From Myxococcales bacterium (GTDB taxonomy: Bacteria; Myxococcota; Myxococcia; Myxococcales; JAKAPL01), in assembly GCA_021783235.1 (NCBI GenBank), contig JAJXUD010000024.1, positions 1-58,276 of the forward strand: DNA of 58,276 nt, read 5' to 3'. Shown here piece after piece: positions 17,736 to 27,239 of the stretch (the first letter of the stretch is position 1; each line of letters opens with the position of its first letter). The notes beneath the pieces are model-generated. The model searched no databases and was not told where the DNA came from. It was given only the letters and a program-made list of their open reading frames with translations. The position numbers and the translations under genes are program-made.

Positions 17736-18623
17736 ATGGCCGAGCCCGACCGGCGCGCCACGGGCGCACCCACCACCGCCGCTGCGTTCCCGGCCTCGGA
17801 TTCAGCCGGCTCAGAGAGTCCGGCGCCCCCCAAAAGCCCGCAGGCCGAGCGCCTCTGGGAGTCCGCGGCGCTGACCGACGTCGGCAAGGTGCGCGATCAC
17901 AACGAGGACTTCCACGTCGTGCGGCCGGACCTGGGCCTGTTCATGGTCTGCGACGGCATGGGCGGCCACTCGGCGGGCGAGGTCGCCTCCCAGCTCGCGG
18001 CCGAGGTAACGAGCGCCTTCTTCGAGCGCTGCGACCGCGATCCCGAAGGGACCTGGCCCTTTCGAGTCGATCAGAAGCTCGGGGAGGAAGGAAGCCGCCT
18101 CTCGGTGGCCCTCCGGTACGCGAACGACAAGATCCGCGAGATGGCGCGGGCCGACTCGAAGAAGGGGAACATGGGTACCACCGCCGTCGCGGCGTTCCTG
18201 CGCGGCGAGCGGAGCTGGATCGCCCATGCCGGCGACAGCCGCGCTTATCTCTTCCGGGACGGTCGCATCTGGCCCGTCACCGCCGACCACTCGCTGCTCG
18301 GCGACTTCATTCGCTCGAAGCGCCCGACCGCCCAGGAGATCCAGGCGTTCCCGTACAAGAACGTCATCTCGCGAGCGCTCGGCCCGGCGGCGGACGTGAA
18401 GATCGACAGCTCGCTCATCGACATGCTGCCTGGGGACGTGCTGCTCCTCTGTTGCGACGGGCTGCACGGCCTCGTCTCGGACGATCAGATGGCCCGGCTC
18501 CTCACCGAGACCGAGGACCTGGAGCAGGCCTGCCGCAAGCTCGTCGACGCCGCGAACGACGCGGGTGGCGTCGACAACGTCACGGTGGTGCTCGTGCGCC
18601 GTCGCTTGCCGGCGAGGCCGTAG
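17736..18623 (+). CDS. PP2C-family serine/threonine phosphatase
   Basis: A 295-residue protein: about 45 disordered Pro/Ser/Ala residues, then a full PP2C domain. The metal-binding motifs are intact: DVGKVRDHNEDFH, VCDGMGGHSAGE, GTTAVAAF, AHAGDSRAYLF, CDGLHGLVSD and DNVTVVLV. Such soluble phosphatases reverse Hanks-type Ser/Thr kinases and use two Mn2+/Mg2+ ions. No partner kinase is in the window. The 3' end overlaps the convergent histidine kinase gene by 44 nt. Confidence 0.92.
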   Translation: MAEPDRRATGAPTTAAAFPASDSAGSESPAPPKSPQAERLWESAALTDVGKVRDHNEDFHVVRPDLGLFMVCDGMGGHSAGEVASQLAAEVTSAFFERCDRDPEGTWPFRVDQKLGEEGSRLSVALRYANDKIREMARADSKKGNMGTTAVAAFLRGERSWIAHAGDSRAYLFRDGRIWPVTADHSLLGDFIRSKRPTAQEIQAFPYKNVISRALGPAADVKIDSSLIDMLPGDVLLLCCDGLHGLVSDDQMARLLTETEDLEQACRKLVDAANDAGGVDNVTVVLVRRRLPARP

Positions 18624-19854
18624 GTCCTCGCATCCGCCCGGCCTCCGTCGCGGCGGCCTGAGGCGCGAGCGGAAGCTCGACTCGAAACGTGGCCCCCTGA
18701 CCCACCGTGCTCTCGACGGCCACCCGCCCCCCGTGGGCCTCGGCCATCCGGCGGACGAGGAAGAGGCCGAGTCCGAGGCCGCCCCAGCTCTGGGAAGAGG
18801 CCCGCTGAAAGAGCTGGAAGATCCGCGCCTGATCGGCCGGCGGAATCCCGACCCCATGGTCGCGGACCGACAGCAGCGCGCGGACGCCGTCGCTCGCGAC
18901 CGAGATCTCGATCGGCCCGCCCAGACCGTACTTCATGGCGTTGTCGAGGAGGTTCGATACGATCTGCGGGAGCCTGCGGGGATCCCAGTGGCCGATCACC
19001 GGCTGGGGCGCGTCGATCTCGATGACGCTCTTCGACCGGGGAGCCCGCCGGTGGGCGCGGGCGGCCTCTTTTCGGACCAGGGCCGCGAGGTCGATCTCCT
19101 CGGGGTGGAGCGCCAGCTCCCCGGCGCGGACGAGCGAGGTATCGAGCAGGTCGTCGATGAGGTCGCTGAGCCGCATCAGGCTCGGGCGCAGCGCCTCCAA
19201 GCGGTGCCGCAGCTTTTCAGGCAGCTCATCGATGCGCCCGCCGAGGGTGCGCCAGAGGAGGTCGAGCTCGAGCCCGAGCGCGGCGACGGGGGTCTTGAGT
19301 TCGTGCGAGGCGACGGCGAGAAATTCGTCGCGCAGCCTCACGCCGGCCTGGGCCTCGGCGAGCAGGCGGCGTCGCTCTTCGTCCGCGAGGCGCCGCTGGG
19401 TGGTGTCGTGCGCCATCGCCACGATCGCGGGCCGTGAGTCGAGCGCGACGGGAAGGGCGGCGATCTCGGCCCAGATGATCCGGCCGTCCCGAGCGAGCAG
19501 CCGTTCCTCACGGATCGGGACGGGACGGAAGCTGCTGGACATGAACTCGACTCTTTTCGCGATCGCGGCGCGATCTTCCGGTGCGACGATCGTGACGAGG
19601 GGGCGGCCGTCCATTTCGCCAGGGCCGTAGCCGAGGAGACGCTCGGCCGCCGGGTTCGCGCGCAGAATTCGCCCTCCCCAGTGGGCGATGATGGGCTCGG
19701 GGGAGTGCTCCATGACCTCGGCGAGGCCGACGCCCTTGCGCGCGGTGCCTCGCCAGGCCCACCGTCGCGCGAGCGCAGCGCCGAGCGCCGCGACCCCGAA
19801 GCCGACGGCCATCCAGCCGAGGGAAATCGTGGTCGTCGTCCGTTCGGACCGCAT
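18580..19854 (-). CDS. PAS-domain sensor histidine kinase (orphan)
   Basis: A 424-residue kinase. One membrane helix at about residues 10-30 ([20 protein letters not shown]) is followed by a PAS domain (about 45-160; [20 protein letters not shown]), a HisKA dimerisation helix with phospho-acceptor His184 (ASHELKTP), and an HATPase domain with N-box [11 protein letters not shown]1 box DHGVGIP and G2 box [11 protein letters not shown]. Start 19854 was chosen over 19878 because GGAGG lies 6 nt before it. No response regulator is adjacent, so it is an orphan. The C-terminal 20 residues overlap the PP2C gene on the other strand. Confidence 0.9.
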   Translation of the reverse strand: MRSERTTTTISLGWMAVGFGVAALGAALARRWAWRGTARKGVGLAEVMEHSPEPIIAHWGGRILRANPAAERLLGYGPGEMDGRPLVTIVAPEDRAAIAKRVEFMSSSFRPVPIREERLLARDGRIIWAEIAALPVALDSRPAIVAMAHDTTQRRLADEERRRLLAEAQAGVRLRDEFLAVASHELKTPVAALGLELDLLWRTLGGRIDELPEKLRHRLEALRPSLMRLSDLIDDLLDTSLVRAGELALHPEEIDLAALVRKEAARAHRRAPRSKSVIEIDAPQPVIGHWDPRRLPQIVSNLLDNAMKYGLGGPIEISVASDGVRALLSVRDHGVGIPPADQARIFQLFQRASSQSWGGLGLGLFLVRRMAEAHGGRVAVESTVGQGATFRVELPLAPQAAATEAGRMRGPTASPASDGARAPP

Positions 19855-19948
19855 GGCGTCCTCCAGGAGTCTTTGCACTCCAGCGCTCGCCGGCCAGGCC
19901 GGGGGTGCTTGCGCCCCCGCGCGAAACTTGGTTCATTCACGCCCCCCA

Positions 19949-21859
<1,911 letters not shown>

Positions 21860-21862
21860 CGG

Positions 21863-21887
21863 GCGCGGAAAGGGGGGCTTCCGGCGC
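21863..21887 (+). terminator. Weak hairpin after lepA
   Basis: GCGCGGAA pairs with TTCCGGCGC with one bulged C around an 8-nt loop, 4 nt after the lepA stop. There is no U-run, so terminator activity is uncertain. Confidence 0.3.
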
Positions 21888-21892
21888 TCGGT

Positions 21893-21922
21893 TTGACAGC
21901 TTTGCAGGCGGGGCCCTATCCT
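21893..21922 (+). promoter_or_regulatory. Consensus-like promoter of the lytic transglycosylase gene
   Basis: TTGACA (21893-21898), an 18-nt spacer and TATCCT (21917-21922) form the best sigma-70 promoter in the window. Transcription would start near 21929, only about 3 nt before the ATG at 21932, so the mRNA should be almost leaderless. Confidence 0.65.
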
Positions 21923-21931
21923 CCGGGAGTC

Positions 21932-24043
21932 ATGCCTCGGCGCTTCCTCCAGTGGTTATGCCCGGTTGCGGCGGTCTGGACCCTGGTGGTCGCGCCGCGG
22001 GCAGTTGCCCAGCTTCGCGCCCCCGACTGCCCCAAGCACGCGATAGGAGGGCGGATTCCCCACCTGCCGGCCGAGGCGGAGACGCTCGATCTGCCACCCC
22101 TGCCCGCTGGCGCCCCCGCCGCGACCGCGAGCCCGCGGGCGACGGAGGAAGCGGAGGCGGACGGGCGCGAGGGCGACGAGGGGGAAGAGGCGGACGAGGA
22201 CGACGGGCCCTCCGAGGGGGCGGACGAGATCGAGGCGGCCAAGGCCGCCGAGGCGAAGGCGCTCGAGGACGAAGATCGGCTGCGGCTCGAGCGGGCGAAG
22301 TCCCTCGGGGATCTCGGCGCCGGAAGCCCCTTGCGGGGTCGTCTGCTCGATGCGTTCGCCGCCCCCGAGCCGGGTGAGAGCCCGCGCGAAGAGGAGGCCA
22401 TCGCGCAAGAGATCGAGCAGTTCGCCACCTTCGACGCGGGGCTCGCCGCCTCGCGCTACGACATCCCCGTCGAGCTGAACCAGCAGGTCGAGCAGTACCT
22501 GCGCCTCTTCCAGGGGCCGCTGCGGGAGCACTTCATCCTGTGGCTCGCGCGCGTTACTCGCTACGTGCCGATGATGCGCGAGATCCTCGTGCGCGAGGGG
22601 CTCCCGGCGGACACCGTCTATCTCTCCCTCATCGAGAGCGGCTTTAGCCCCCTCGCCTACTCGCGGGCGCGGGCGGCGGGGCAGTGGCAGTTCATCGGGG
22701 CGACCGGCCGGCGCTTCGGTCTGCGCAGCAACTTCTGGGTGGACGAGCGGCGCGACCCCGAGAAGGCCACGCTCGCGGCGGCGCGCTACTTGAAGGAGCT
22801 TCGGTCGCAGCTCGGAAGCTGGTACCTCGCCTGGGCCGGTTACAACGCGGGGGCGGGGCGGATCGCACGGGCGGTGCGGCGCTATCACACGAGCGATTTC
22901 TGGCAGCTCATCCACGGCCGCGCCCTGAAAGCCGAGACCAAGGGCTATGTGCCCAAGCTCATCGCGGCGGCGCTCATCTCGAAGCACCCGAAGGCGTTCG
23001 GATTCGACGACGTCGCCTGGCAGCCGCCCTTCGAGTTCGACGAGGTCGAGGTCCCCGTCCCGACGGACCTCGCGGTCGTCGCGCGAGCGGCCGGCGTCGA
23101 CGTGGGGATCCTGCACGCGCTGAACCCGGCGCTGCGCCGCTTCTGCACGCCGCCCTCGCGGGACGGGGCTCCCTACCGGCTTCGGGTCCCCGTGGGCAGC
23201 CGGCCGGCCGTGCTCGCGGCGCTCGCGCGCGAGCCGGCCGGTGGTGCGCTCGCCTTCGCGTATTACAAGGTGCCAGAAAACGAGACGCTGGCCGCCGCGT
23301 CGCGGGAGTTCGGGGTCGCCCCCCAGGTCATCGCACGAATGAACGGCCTTCGCCGCTCGGTCCTACCGGCAGGGCGCGAGCTCGTGATCCCCATTCCCCC
23401 GGGCCAGAAGGCGACCGATCCCCGGGTCGCGCTCGTGAAGGACGAGCGCGACGGCCCTCGCCGCTTTCGCTGGCGGCGGGGCCGGCGCCACTGGGCCGCC
23501 ATCGGCTGGGTTGCCTCCGACGACGGCCAGGATCCCTGGCATGGGTCGGCGCCCCTCGCGCTGGCGGCCTCACCCGCGGTGGGCCGAAAGCTCGCGTCGC
23601 CGGCCCCCGCCTCGTCGTCCGCCCGGCCGGTCGCGCGCCCCGCGGCGGTCGCCCCAGCCCCACCCGTCGAGGCGCCGCCACCGGACGCCGTCCGTTACAC
23701 GGTGGCCTTCGGGGACACGCTCTGGTCCATCTCCCAGCGCCACGGCACCCCGCTCGATCAGCTCTGCCGCTGGAACCGGATCGCCCAGCCGTCGCGCCAC
23801 AAGCTCTACCCGGGGGAGCGGCTCTGGGTCAGCAGCGTTGCGGTGCCGGCGTCGAGCGCCGCGCCGTCCACGACGGCGCCCATCTCCGGCTCGAGCTACC
23901 TCGTGCGCGACGGCGACAGCCTTTGGTCCATCTCCCGCAGGCTGAAGGTGAGCCTCGCGGATCTCTTGCGTTGGAACCACCTCGACGAGGATTCGCTCCT
24001 GAAGCCCGGCCTCGCGCTCTCGCTCTCGCCCTCGCCGCGATAG
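21932..24043 (+). CDS. MltD-type lytic murein transglycosylase with LysM repeats
   Basis: A 703-residue exported protein. A signal peptide (WTLVVAPRAVAQ) is followed by a strongly acidic low-complexity segment (about 68-115) with runs such as DGREGDEGEEADEDD. The SLT domain covers about 190-380, with catalytic Glu235 in LSLIESGFSP, then AAGQWQFIGATGRRFGL and AWAGYNAGAGR. The C-terminal part has one degenerate and two clear LysM modules (YTVAFGDTLWSISQRHGT; YLVRDGDSLWSISRRLKV) that bind peptidoglycan. It cleaves the MurNAc-GlcNAc bond to anhydro-MurNAc. The acidic spacer is unusual for MltD. Confidence 0.93.
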   Translation: MPRRFLQWLCPVAAVWTLVVAPRAVAQLRAPDCPKHAIGGRIPHLPAEAETLDLPPLPAGAPAATASPRATEEAEADGREGDEGEEADEDDGPSEGADEIEAAKAAEAKALEDEDRLRLERAKSLGDLGAGSPLRGRLLDAFAAPEPGESPREEEAIAQEIEQFATFDAGLAASRYDIPVELNQQVEQYLRLFQGPLREHFILWLARVTRYVPMMREILVREGLPADTVYLSLIESGFSPLAYSRARAAGQWQFIGATGRRFGLRSNFWVDERRDPEKATLAAARYLKELRSQLGSWYLAWAGYNAGAGRIARAVRRYHTSDFWQLIHGRALKAETKGYVPKLIAAALISKHPKAFGFDDVAWQPPFEFDEVEVPVPTDLAVVARAAGVDVGILHALNPALRRFCTPPSRDGAPYRLRVPVGSRPAVLAALAREPAGGALAFAYYKVPENETLAAASREFGVAPQVIARMNGLRRSVLPAGRELVIPIPPGQKATDPRVALVKDERDGPRRFRWRRGRRHWAAIGWVASDDGQDPWHGSAPLALAASPAVGRKLASPAPASSSARPVARPAAVAPAPPVEAPPPDAVRYTVAFGDTLWSISQRHGTPLDQLCRWNRIAQPSRHKLYPGERLWVSSVAVPASSAAPSTTAPISGSSYLVRDGDSLWSISRRLKVSLADLLRWNHLDEDSLLKPGLALSLSPSPR

Positions 24044-24097
24044 CCGAGCGTCTTGGACCGCGAGAGGGCCTCCGTCGCCTGCGGCGGGCCGCGCCCG

Positions 24098-24589
24098 TTA
24101 GCGGCGCGCGCGATCGCTCCGCGGCTTGCGGCGCGGGCGACGCGAAGGGCGCTTCGCCGCCTCTTCCTCTTCGAGCCCCAGATCGGCGAGCTTCTGCCTC
24201 AAGGTGTTGCGGTGGAGGCCGAGCTGGTCGGCCGCGCGACCGCGATGGCCGTGGCAACGCTCGAGGACGAGCCGCAGGAGTCCCCGCTCGACCTGCTGCA
24301 TGACGAGAGCGTGCAGGCCGCCGATCGGCTGCTGTCCCAGCCGATCGAGCAGGGCGCCGAGCCGCGCTCGGATCAGCTGCTCCATCGACTGCTCCTGGAT
24401 CTCGATGGCCTCGGCCAGCGCGGCGTCGCAGACCGAGGCGCCGCGGCAGTGCGAGCGTGCTTCATCGGGCGTCCGGCAGACCTCCACCTCGAAGCCGGCC
24501 GCCTCGAGGACGGCGGCGACCGCGGGGCTCTGGCCGTCGAGGGCGACGAGGACGGCGAGTGGGCGCTGGCGGGACGCTGCGGGCGGCAC
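24098..24589 (-). CDS. Fis-type HTH regulator with reduced receiver-like N-terminus
   Basis: A 163-residue protein. The C-terminal half holds a Fis-type DNA-binding domain: LLRLVLERCHGHRGRAADQL followed by LGLHRNTLRQKL, ending in a basic tail. The N-terminus (LAVLVALDGQSPAVAAVLEAAGFEVEV) looks like the first strand-helix-strand of a receiver domain but stops short and has no acidic phospho-acceptor pocket. It therefore resembles an NtrC-type regulator without its AAA+ domain. It starts with GTG at 24589 and is divergent from an NtrC-type gene. It could modulate that gene or the T2SS operon, but this is inference. Confidence 0.7.
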   Translation of the reverse strand: MPPAASRQRPLAVLVALDGQSPAVAAVLEAAGFEVEVCRTPDEARSHCRGASVCDAALAEAIEIQEQSMEQLIRARLGALLDRLGQQPIGGLHALVMQQVERGLLRLVLERCHGHRGRAADQLGLHRNTLRQKLADLGLEEEEAAKRPSRRPRRKPRSDRARR

Positions 24590-24649
24590 GGGGCCGCTCT
24601 ACTTATCCAAAGGCCCCCGGGGTGGCAAGACGGCGCGTCGCCCCTCCGC

Positions 24650-24679
24650 GGCGCGGCCGGCTTGACAGCCGGCCGCGCC
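24650..24679. promoter_or_regulatory. Perfect inverted repeat with TTGACA as its loop
   Basis: GGCGCGGCCGGC (24650-24661) and GCCGGCCGCGCC (24668-24679) are exact reverse complements that flank TTGACA (24662-24667). TTGACA is an ideal -35 for the NtrC-type gene (ATG 24700, 38 nt downstream), although the matching -10 is poor. The repeat lies between two divergent regulatory genes and could be an operator or a cruciform/terminator hairpin. Confidence 0.5.
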
Positions 24680-24699
24680 AGCGAGCAACAGTGCGAAGA

Positions 24700-26130
24700 A
24701 TGTCACCGTCTCCCTCCGTTCCTCCGGCCACCGCTCCCCTTTCGGACGCGGAGAGCCGCGATGGGTCGCCCGTCCTCGTCGTCGATGACGATCGCTCGAA
24801 CCTCGAGTCGGTCGAGCGCATCTTCGCGAAGGAGGGCTTTCGGGTTCGGACGGCCTCGGATGGCGCCCAGGCGCTGGAGGCCGTCAGGCGCGAGCCGCCG
24901 GCCGTCGTCGTCACCGACCTCGCCATGCCCGGCATGGACGGCGTCTCCTTGCTCCGGGCGGTGAAGGCGCTCTCGCCGGAGACCGAGGTCGTCCTGATGA
25001 CCGCCTACGGCACGGTCGAGGGCGCGGTGGAGGCGATGAAGGAGGGGGCCTACGACTTCATCACGAAGCCGCTCAAGCGCCACTCGGTCCTGCGGAGCGT
25101 CCGGAAGGCGCTCGAGAAACAGGCGCTCGTCCGAGAAAACCAGCTCCTGCGGGCGCGACTCGCGGATCTCTCCGCCCCGGGAGGCATGATCGGACGGAGC
25201 CCCGTCTTCCAGGCGACGCTCGACCTCGTCCGCCAAGCCGCCGCCTCGCACGCAACCGTGCTGGTCTCGGGCGAGAGCGGCACCGGCAAGGAGCTCGTGG
25301 CCCGCGCGCTCCACGAGCTGTCGCCGCGCGCGGGCGGCCCCCTCGTCGCCGTCAACTGCGCCGCCATCCCCGAGACCATCCTCGAGGCCGAACTCTTTGG
25401 CTTCGAACGGGGAGCCTTCACGGGCGCCGTCGCGCGCAAGGAAGGACGCTTCGAACGGGCGCATCGAGGAACGCTCTTCCTCGACGAGGTGGGGGAGATG
25501 TCGCCCTCCGTCCAGGTGAAGCTCCTGCGGGTCGTTCAGGAAGGCGAGATCGAGCGGCTCGGCGGGAACGGTCCGGTGCGGGTCGACGTCCGCCTCGTCG
25601 CCGCCACGAACCGCGACCTCGAAAAAGAGGTGCGGGCCGGGCGTTTCCGCGAGGATCTCTTCTATCGACTCAACGTCGTGCGAGTCGCCTTGCCGCCGCT
25701 GCGGGAGCGGCCGGAGGACATCCCCCTCCTCGCCCACCACTTCCTTCGTCGGTTCTGCGAGAAGAACGGCAAGCAGCTCGCCGGCTTCAACCCCGAGGCG
25801 CTCGAGATGCTCGAGGGACACGCCTGGCCGGGAAACGTTCGCGAACTCGAGAACTCGGTTGAGCGGGCGGTGGTGCTGGCGCGCGGCGAGCGGCTCGGGC
25901 CGGAGGACTTCGCCGGCCTGCCGCGCGGGGGAGGGCGCGGCTCGGGGGAGGGTGTGGCCGACCCGTCGGCGCGTTCCCTCTCGATCCCGCTCGGGACGAG
26001 CCTCGACGAGATCGAGCGGCAGGTGATTCGCGAGACGCTCCGCCGCACGGGCGGCGACAAGACCCTCGCCGCGCAGCTCCTCGGAATTGCGACGAGGACG
26101 ATCTACCGAAAGATCGATCGGGAAGAGTGA
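24700..26130 (+). CDS. NtrC-family sigma-54 response regulator
   Basis: A 476-residue activator with three domains. The receiver (about 24-140) has the acidic pair D29-D31, phospho-acceptor Asp73 (VVVTDLAMPGMDG) and the switch Lys in DFITKPL. The AAA+ domain (about 160-400) has Walker A GESGTGKE, the sigma-54-contact loop GAFTGA, Walker B GTLFLDEVGEM and the [10 protein letters not shown] sensor. A Fis-type HTH ends the protein (KTLAAQLLGIATRTIYRKI). It remodels sigma-54 holoenzyme on phosphorylation. No kinase is adjacent. Directly downstream are two palindromes and a sigma-54 promoter in front of gspC, so the T2SS operon is its likely target. Confidence 0.95.
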   Translation: MSPSPSVPPATAPLSDAESRDGSPVLVVDDDRSNLESVERIFAKEGFRVRTASDGAQALEAVRREPPAVVVTDLAMPGMDGVSLLRAVKALSPETEVVLMTAYGTVEGAVEAMKEGAYDFITKPLKRHSVLRSVRKALEKQALVRENQLLRARLADLSAPGGMIGRSPVFQATLDLVRQAAASHATVLVSGESGTGKELVARALHELSPRAGGPLVAVNCAAIPETILEAELFGFERGAFTGAVARKEGRFERAHRGTLFLDEVGEMSPSVQVKLLRVVQEGEIERLGGNGPVRVDVRLVAATNRDLEKEVRAGRFREDLFYRLNVVRVALPPLRERPEDIPLLAHHFLRRFCEKNGKQLAGFNPEALEMLEGHAWPGNVRELENSVERAVVLARGERLGPEDFAGLPRGGGRGSGEGVADPSARSLSIPLGTSLDEIERQVIRETLRRTGGDKTLAAQLLGIATRTIYRKIDREE

Positions 26131-26151
26131 GCGCCCGTGGGGAGCGCCGCT

Positions 26152-26202
26152 GTCAAATTGGCAGCCGGCTGGCTTCTCGAACCGGCTGTCTGACAATTTG
26201 TC
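26152..26202 (+). promoter_or_regulatory. Two enhancer-like palindromic sites upstream of gspC
   Basis: GTCAAATTGGC (26152-26162) and the perfect palindrome GACAATTTGTC (26192-26202) share the pattern GNCAA-N-TTGNC. Their centres are 40 bp apart, close to four helical turns, and lie about 130-170 bp upstream of the predicted sigma-54 start site. This is the normal position of an upstream activating sequence for NtrC-type proteins. CAGCCGG/CCGGCTG arms between them add symmetry. Confidence 0.6.
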
Positions 26203-26299
26203 CGCCGGCTTGAGCGACCCCCGGCTGCCTCCTCCCCCGAAATAGCCAATCTCCAGGCGGGGTTTCCGCCCGGCCGCCGCAGGATCGTCCCGCGGGCCA

Positions 26300-26315
26300 T
26301 GGCATGACCATTGCT
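26300..26315 (+). promoter_or_regulatory. Sigma-54 (-24/-12) promoter of the T2SS operon
   Basis: TGGCATG (26300-26306), four bases and TTGCT (26311-26315) match the sigma-54 consensus TGGCACG-N4-TTGCW at all but one position, with the invariant GG and GC 10 nt apart. Transcription should begin near 26326. It stands 170 nt after the stop of an NtrC-type activator. Confidence 0.75.
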
Positions 26316-26330
26316 TTGCTCGGAGGCGCC

Positions 26331-27239
26331 GTGCCGAACTCTCTTCAGATGGGCCTGACGAGGTACTTCTGGGCCGTCAACCTCGCGTTCCTGCTCGTGG
26401 CGAGCTACCTCTCGGCCAAGACGGTGAATGTGATGCTGGCTGAGCGGATCCTGCCTCCGCCGCGAGGGGCCGAGGCGCTCCCCGTCTCGGCAGGAAAGGG
26501 GACGGACCAGCCGCCGCTCTCCGCCGAGGCCTTCGCGAAGATGATGGGAATGACTCTGCCGGAGGTCGTTGCCTCCGCCGCGGACGGTGCCAGCGGTGAC
26601 GCGGCGGACCGTCCGCCCGACCTGTCGTCGGAGCCGGTCCGCACCAGCCTGCATGCGCAACTCCTCGCGACGGTCCTCGCCAACCGGCCGCAGTGGTCGC
26701 TCAGCACGCTCCGGGACCTGAATCAGAACGAGACCTCGGTCTACATGGTGGGCGACACTTTCATGGGCGCCAAGCTGCTCGAGATCCACGACCTCAAGGT
26801 CATCTTGCTCAACGACGGCCACCGGGAGTTCCTCGACCTCGACCAGGCGGCCGCCGGCGCGCCGCCGCCCATCGCCGCCGCACCGAAGAAGGAGGGCGGC
26901 GGGATCCGAAAGCTCGACGACCGCCACTTCCAGATCGAGCGGTCGACGGTCAACAACGCGCTCTCGAACCTGAACGACCTCGCCATGCAGGCGCGCATCG
27001 TGCCGTCCTTCAAGAACGGCCAGGCGAACGGCTTCAAGCTCTTCAGCATCCGGCCGGACAGTCTCTACTCGCAGATCGGGATCCAGAACGGCGACGTCAT
27101 CCAACGCATCAACGGCTTCGACATGAACAGTCCGGACAAGGCGCTCGAGGCCTACACGAAGCTCCGCAGCGCCTCGGCGCTGGATCTGACGGTCGAACGC
27201 AACGGGCAGGCGGTGAACTACCATTATGCAATCCAGTGA
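26331..27239 (+). CDS. gspC: Type II secretion system protein C (inner-membrane, PDZ)
   Basis: A 302-residue bitopic protein. One membrane helix (YFWAVNLAFLLVASYLSAK), a proline-containing spacer, the HR domain (about 105-165; SVYMVGDTFMGAKLLEIHDL) that contacts the secretin, and a C-terminal PDZ domain (about 220-302; QIGIQNGDVIQRINGFDM). The ORF opens at ATG 26304, but that lies inside the sigma-54 promoter, so transcripts cannot include it. GTG 26331, preceded by GGAGG, is the best start; ATG 26349 is the alternative. It overlaps gspD by 14 nt. Confidence 0.88.
   Translation: MPNSLQMGLTRYFWAVNLAFLLVASYLSAKTVNVMLAERILPPPRGAEALPVSAGKGTDQPPLSAEAFAKMMGMTLPEVVASAADGASGDAADRPPDLSSEPVRTSLHAQLLATVLANRPQWSLSTLRDLNQNETSVYMVGDTFMGAKLLEIHDLKVILLNDGHREFLDLDQAAAGAPPPIAAAPKKEGGGIRKLDDRHFQIERSTVNNALSNLNDLAMQARIVPSFKNGQANGFKLFSIRPDSLYSQIGIQNGDVIQRINGFDMNSPDKALEAYTKLRSASALDLTVERNGQAVNYHYAIQ

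Noticed and set aside
26304-26330. ATG 26304 as the gspC start
   Set aside because: It lies within the predicted sigma-54 promoter and upstream of the likely transcript start.
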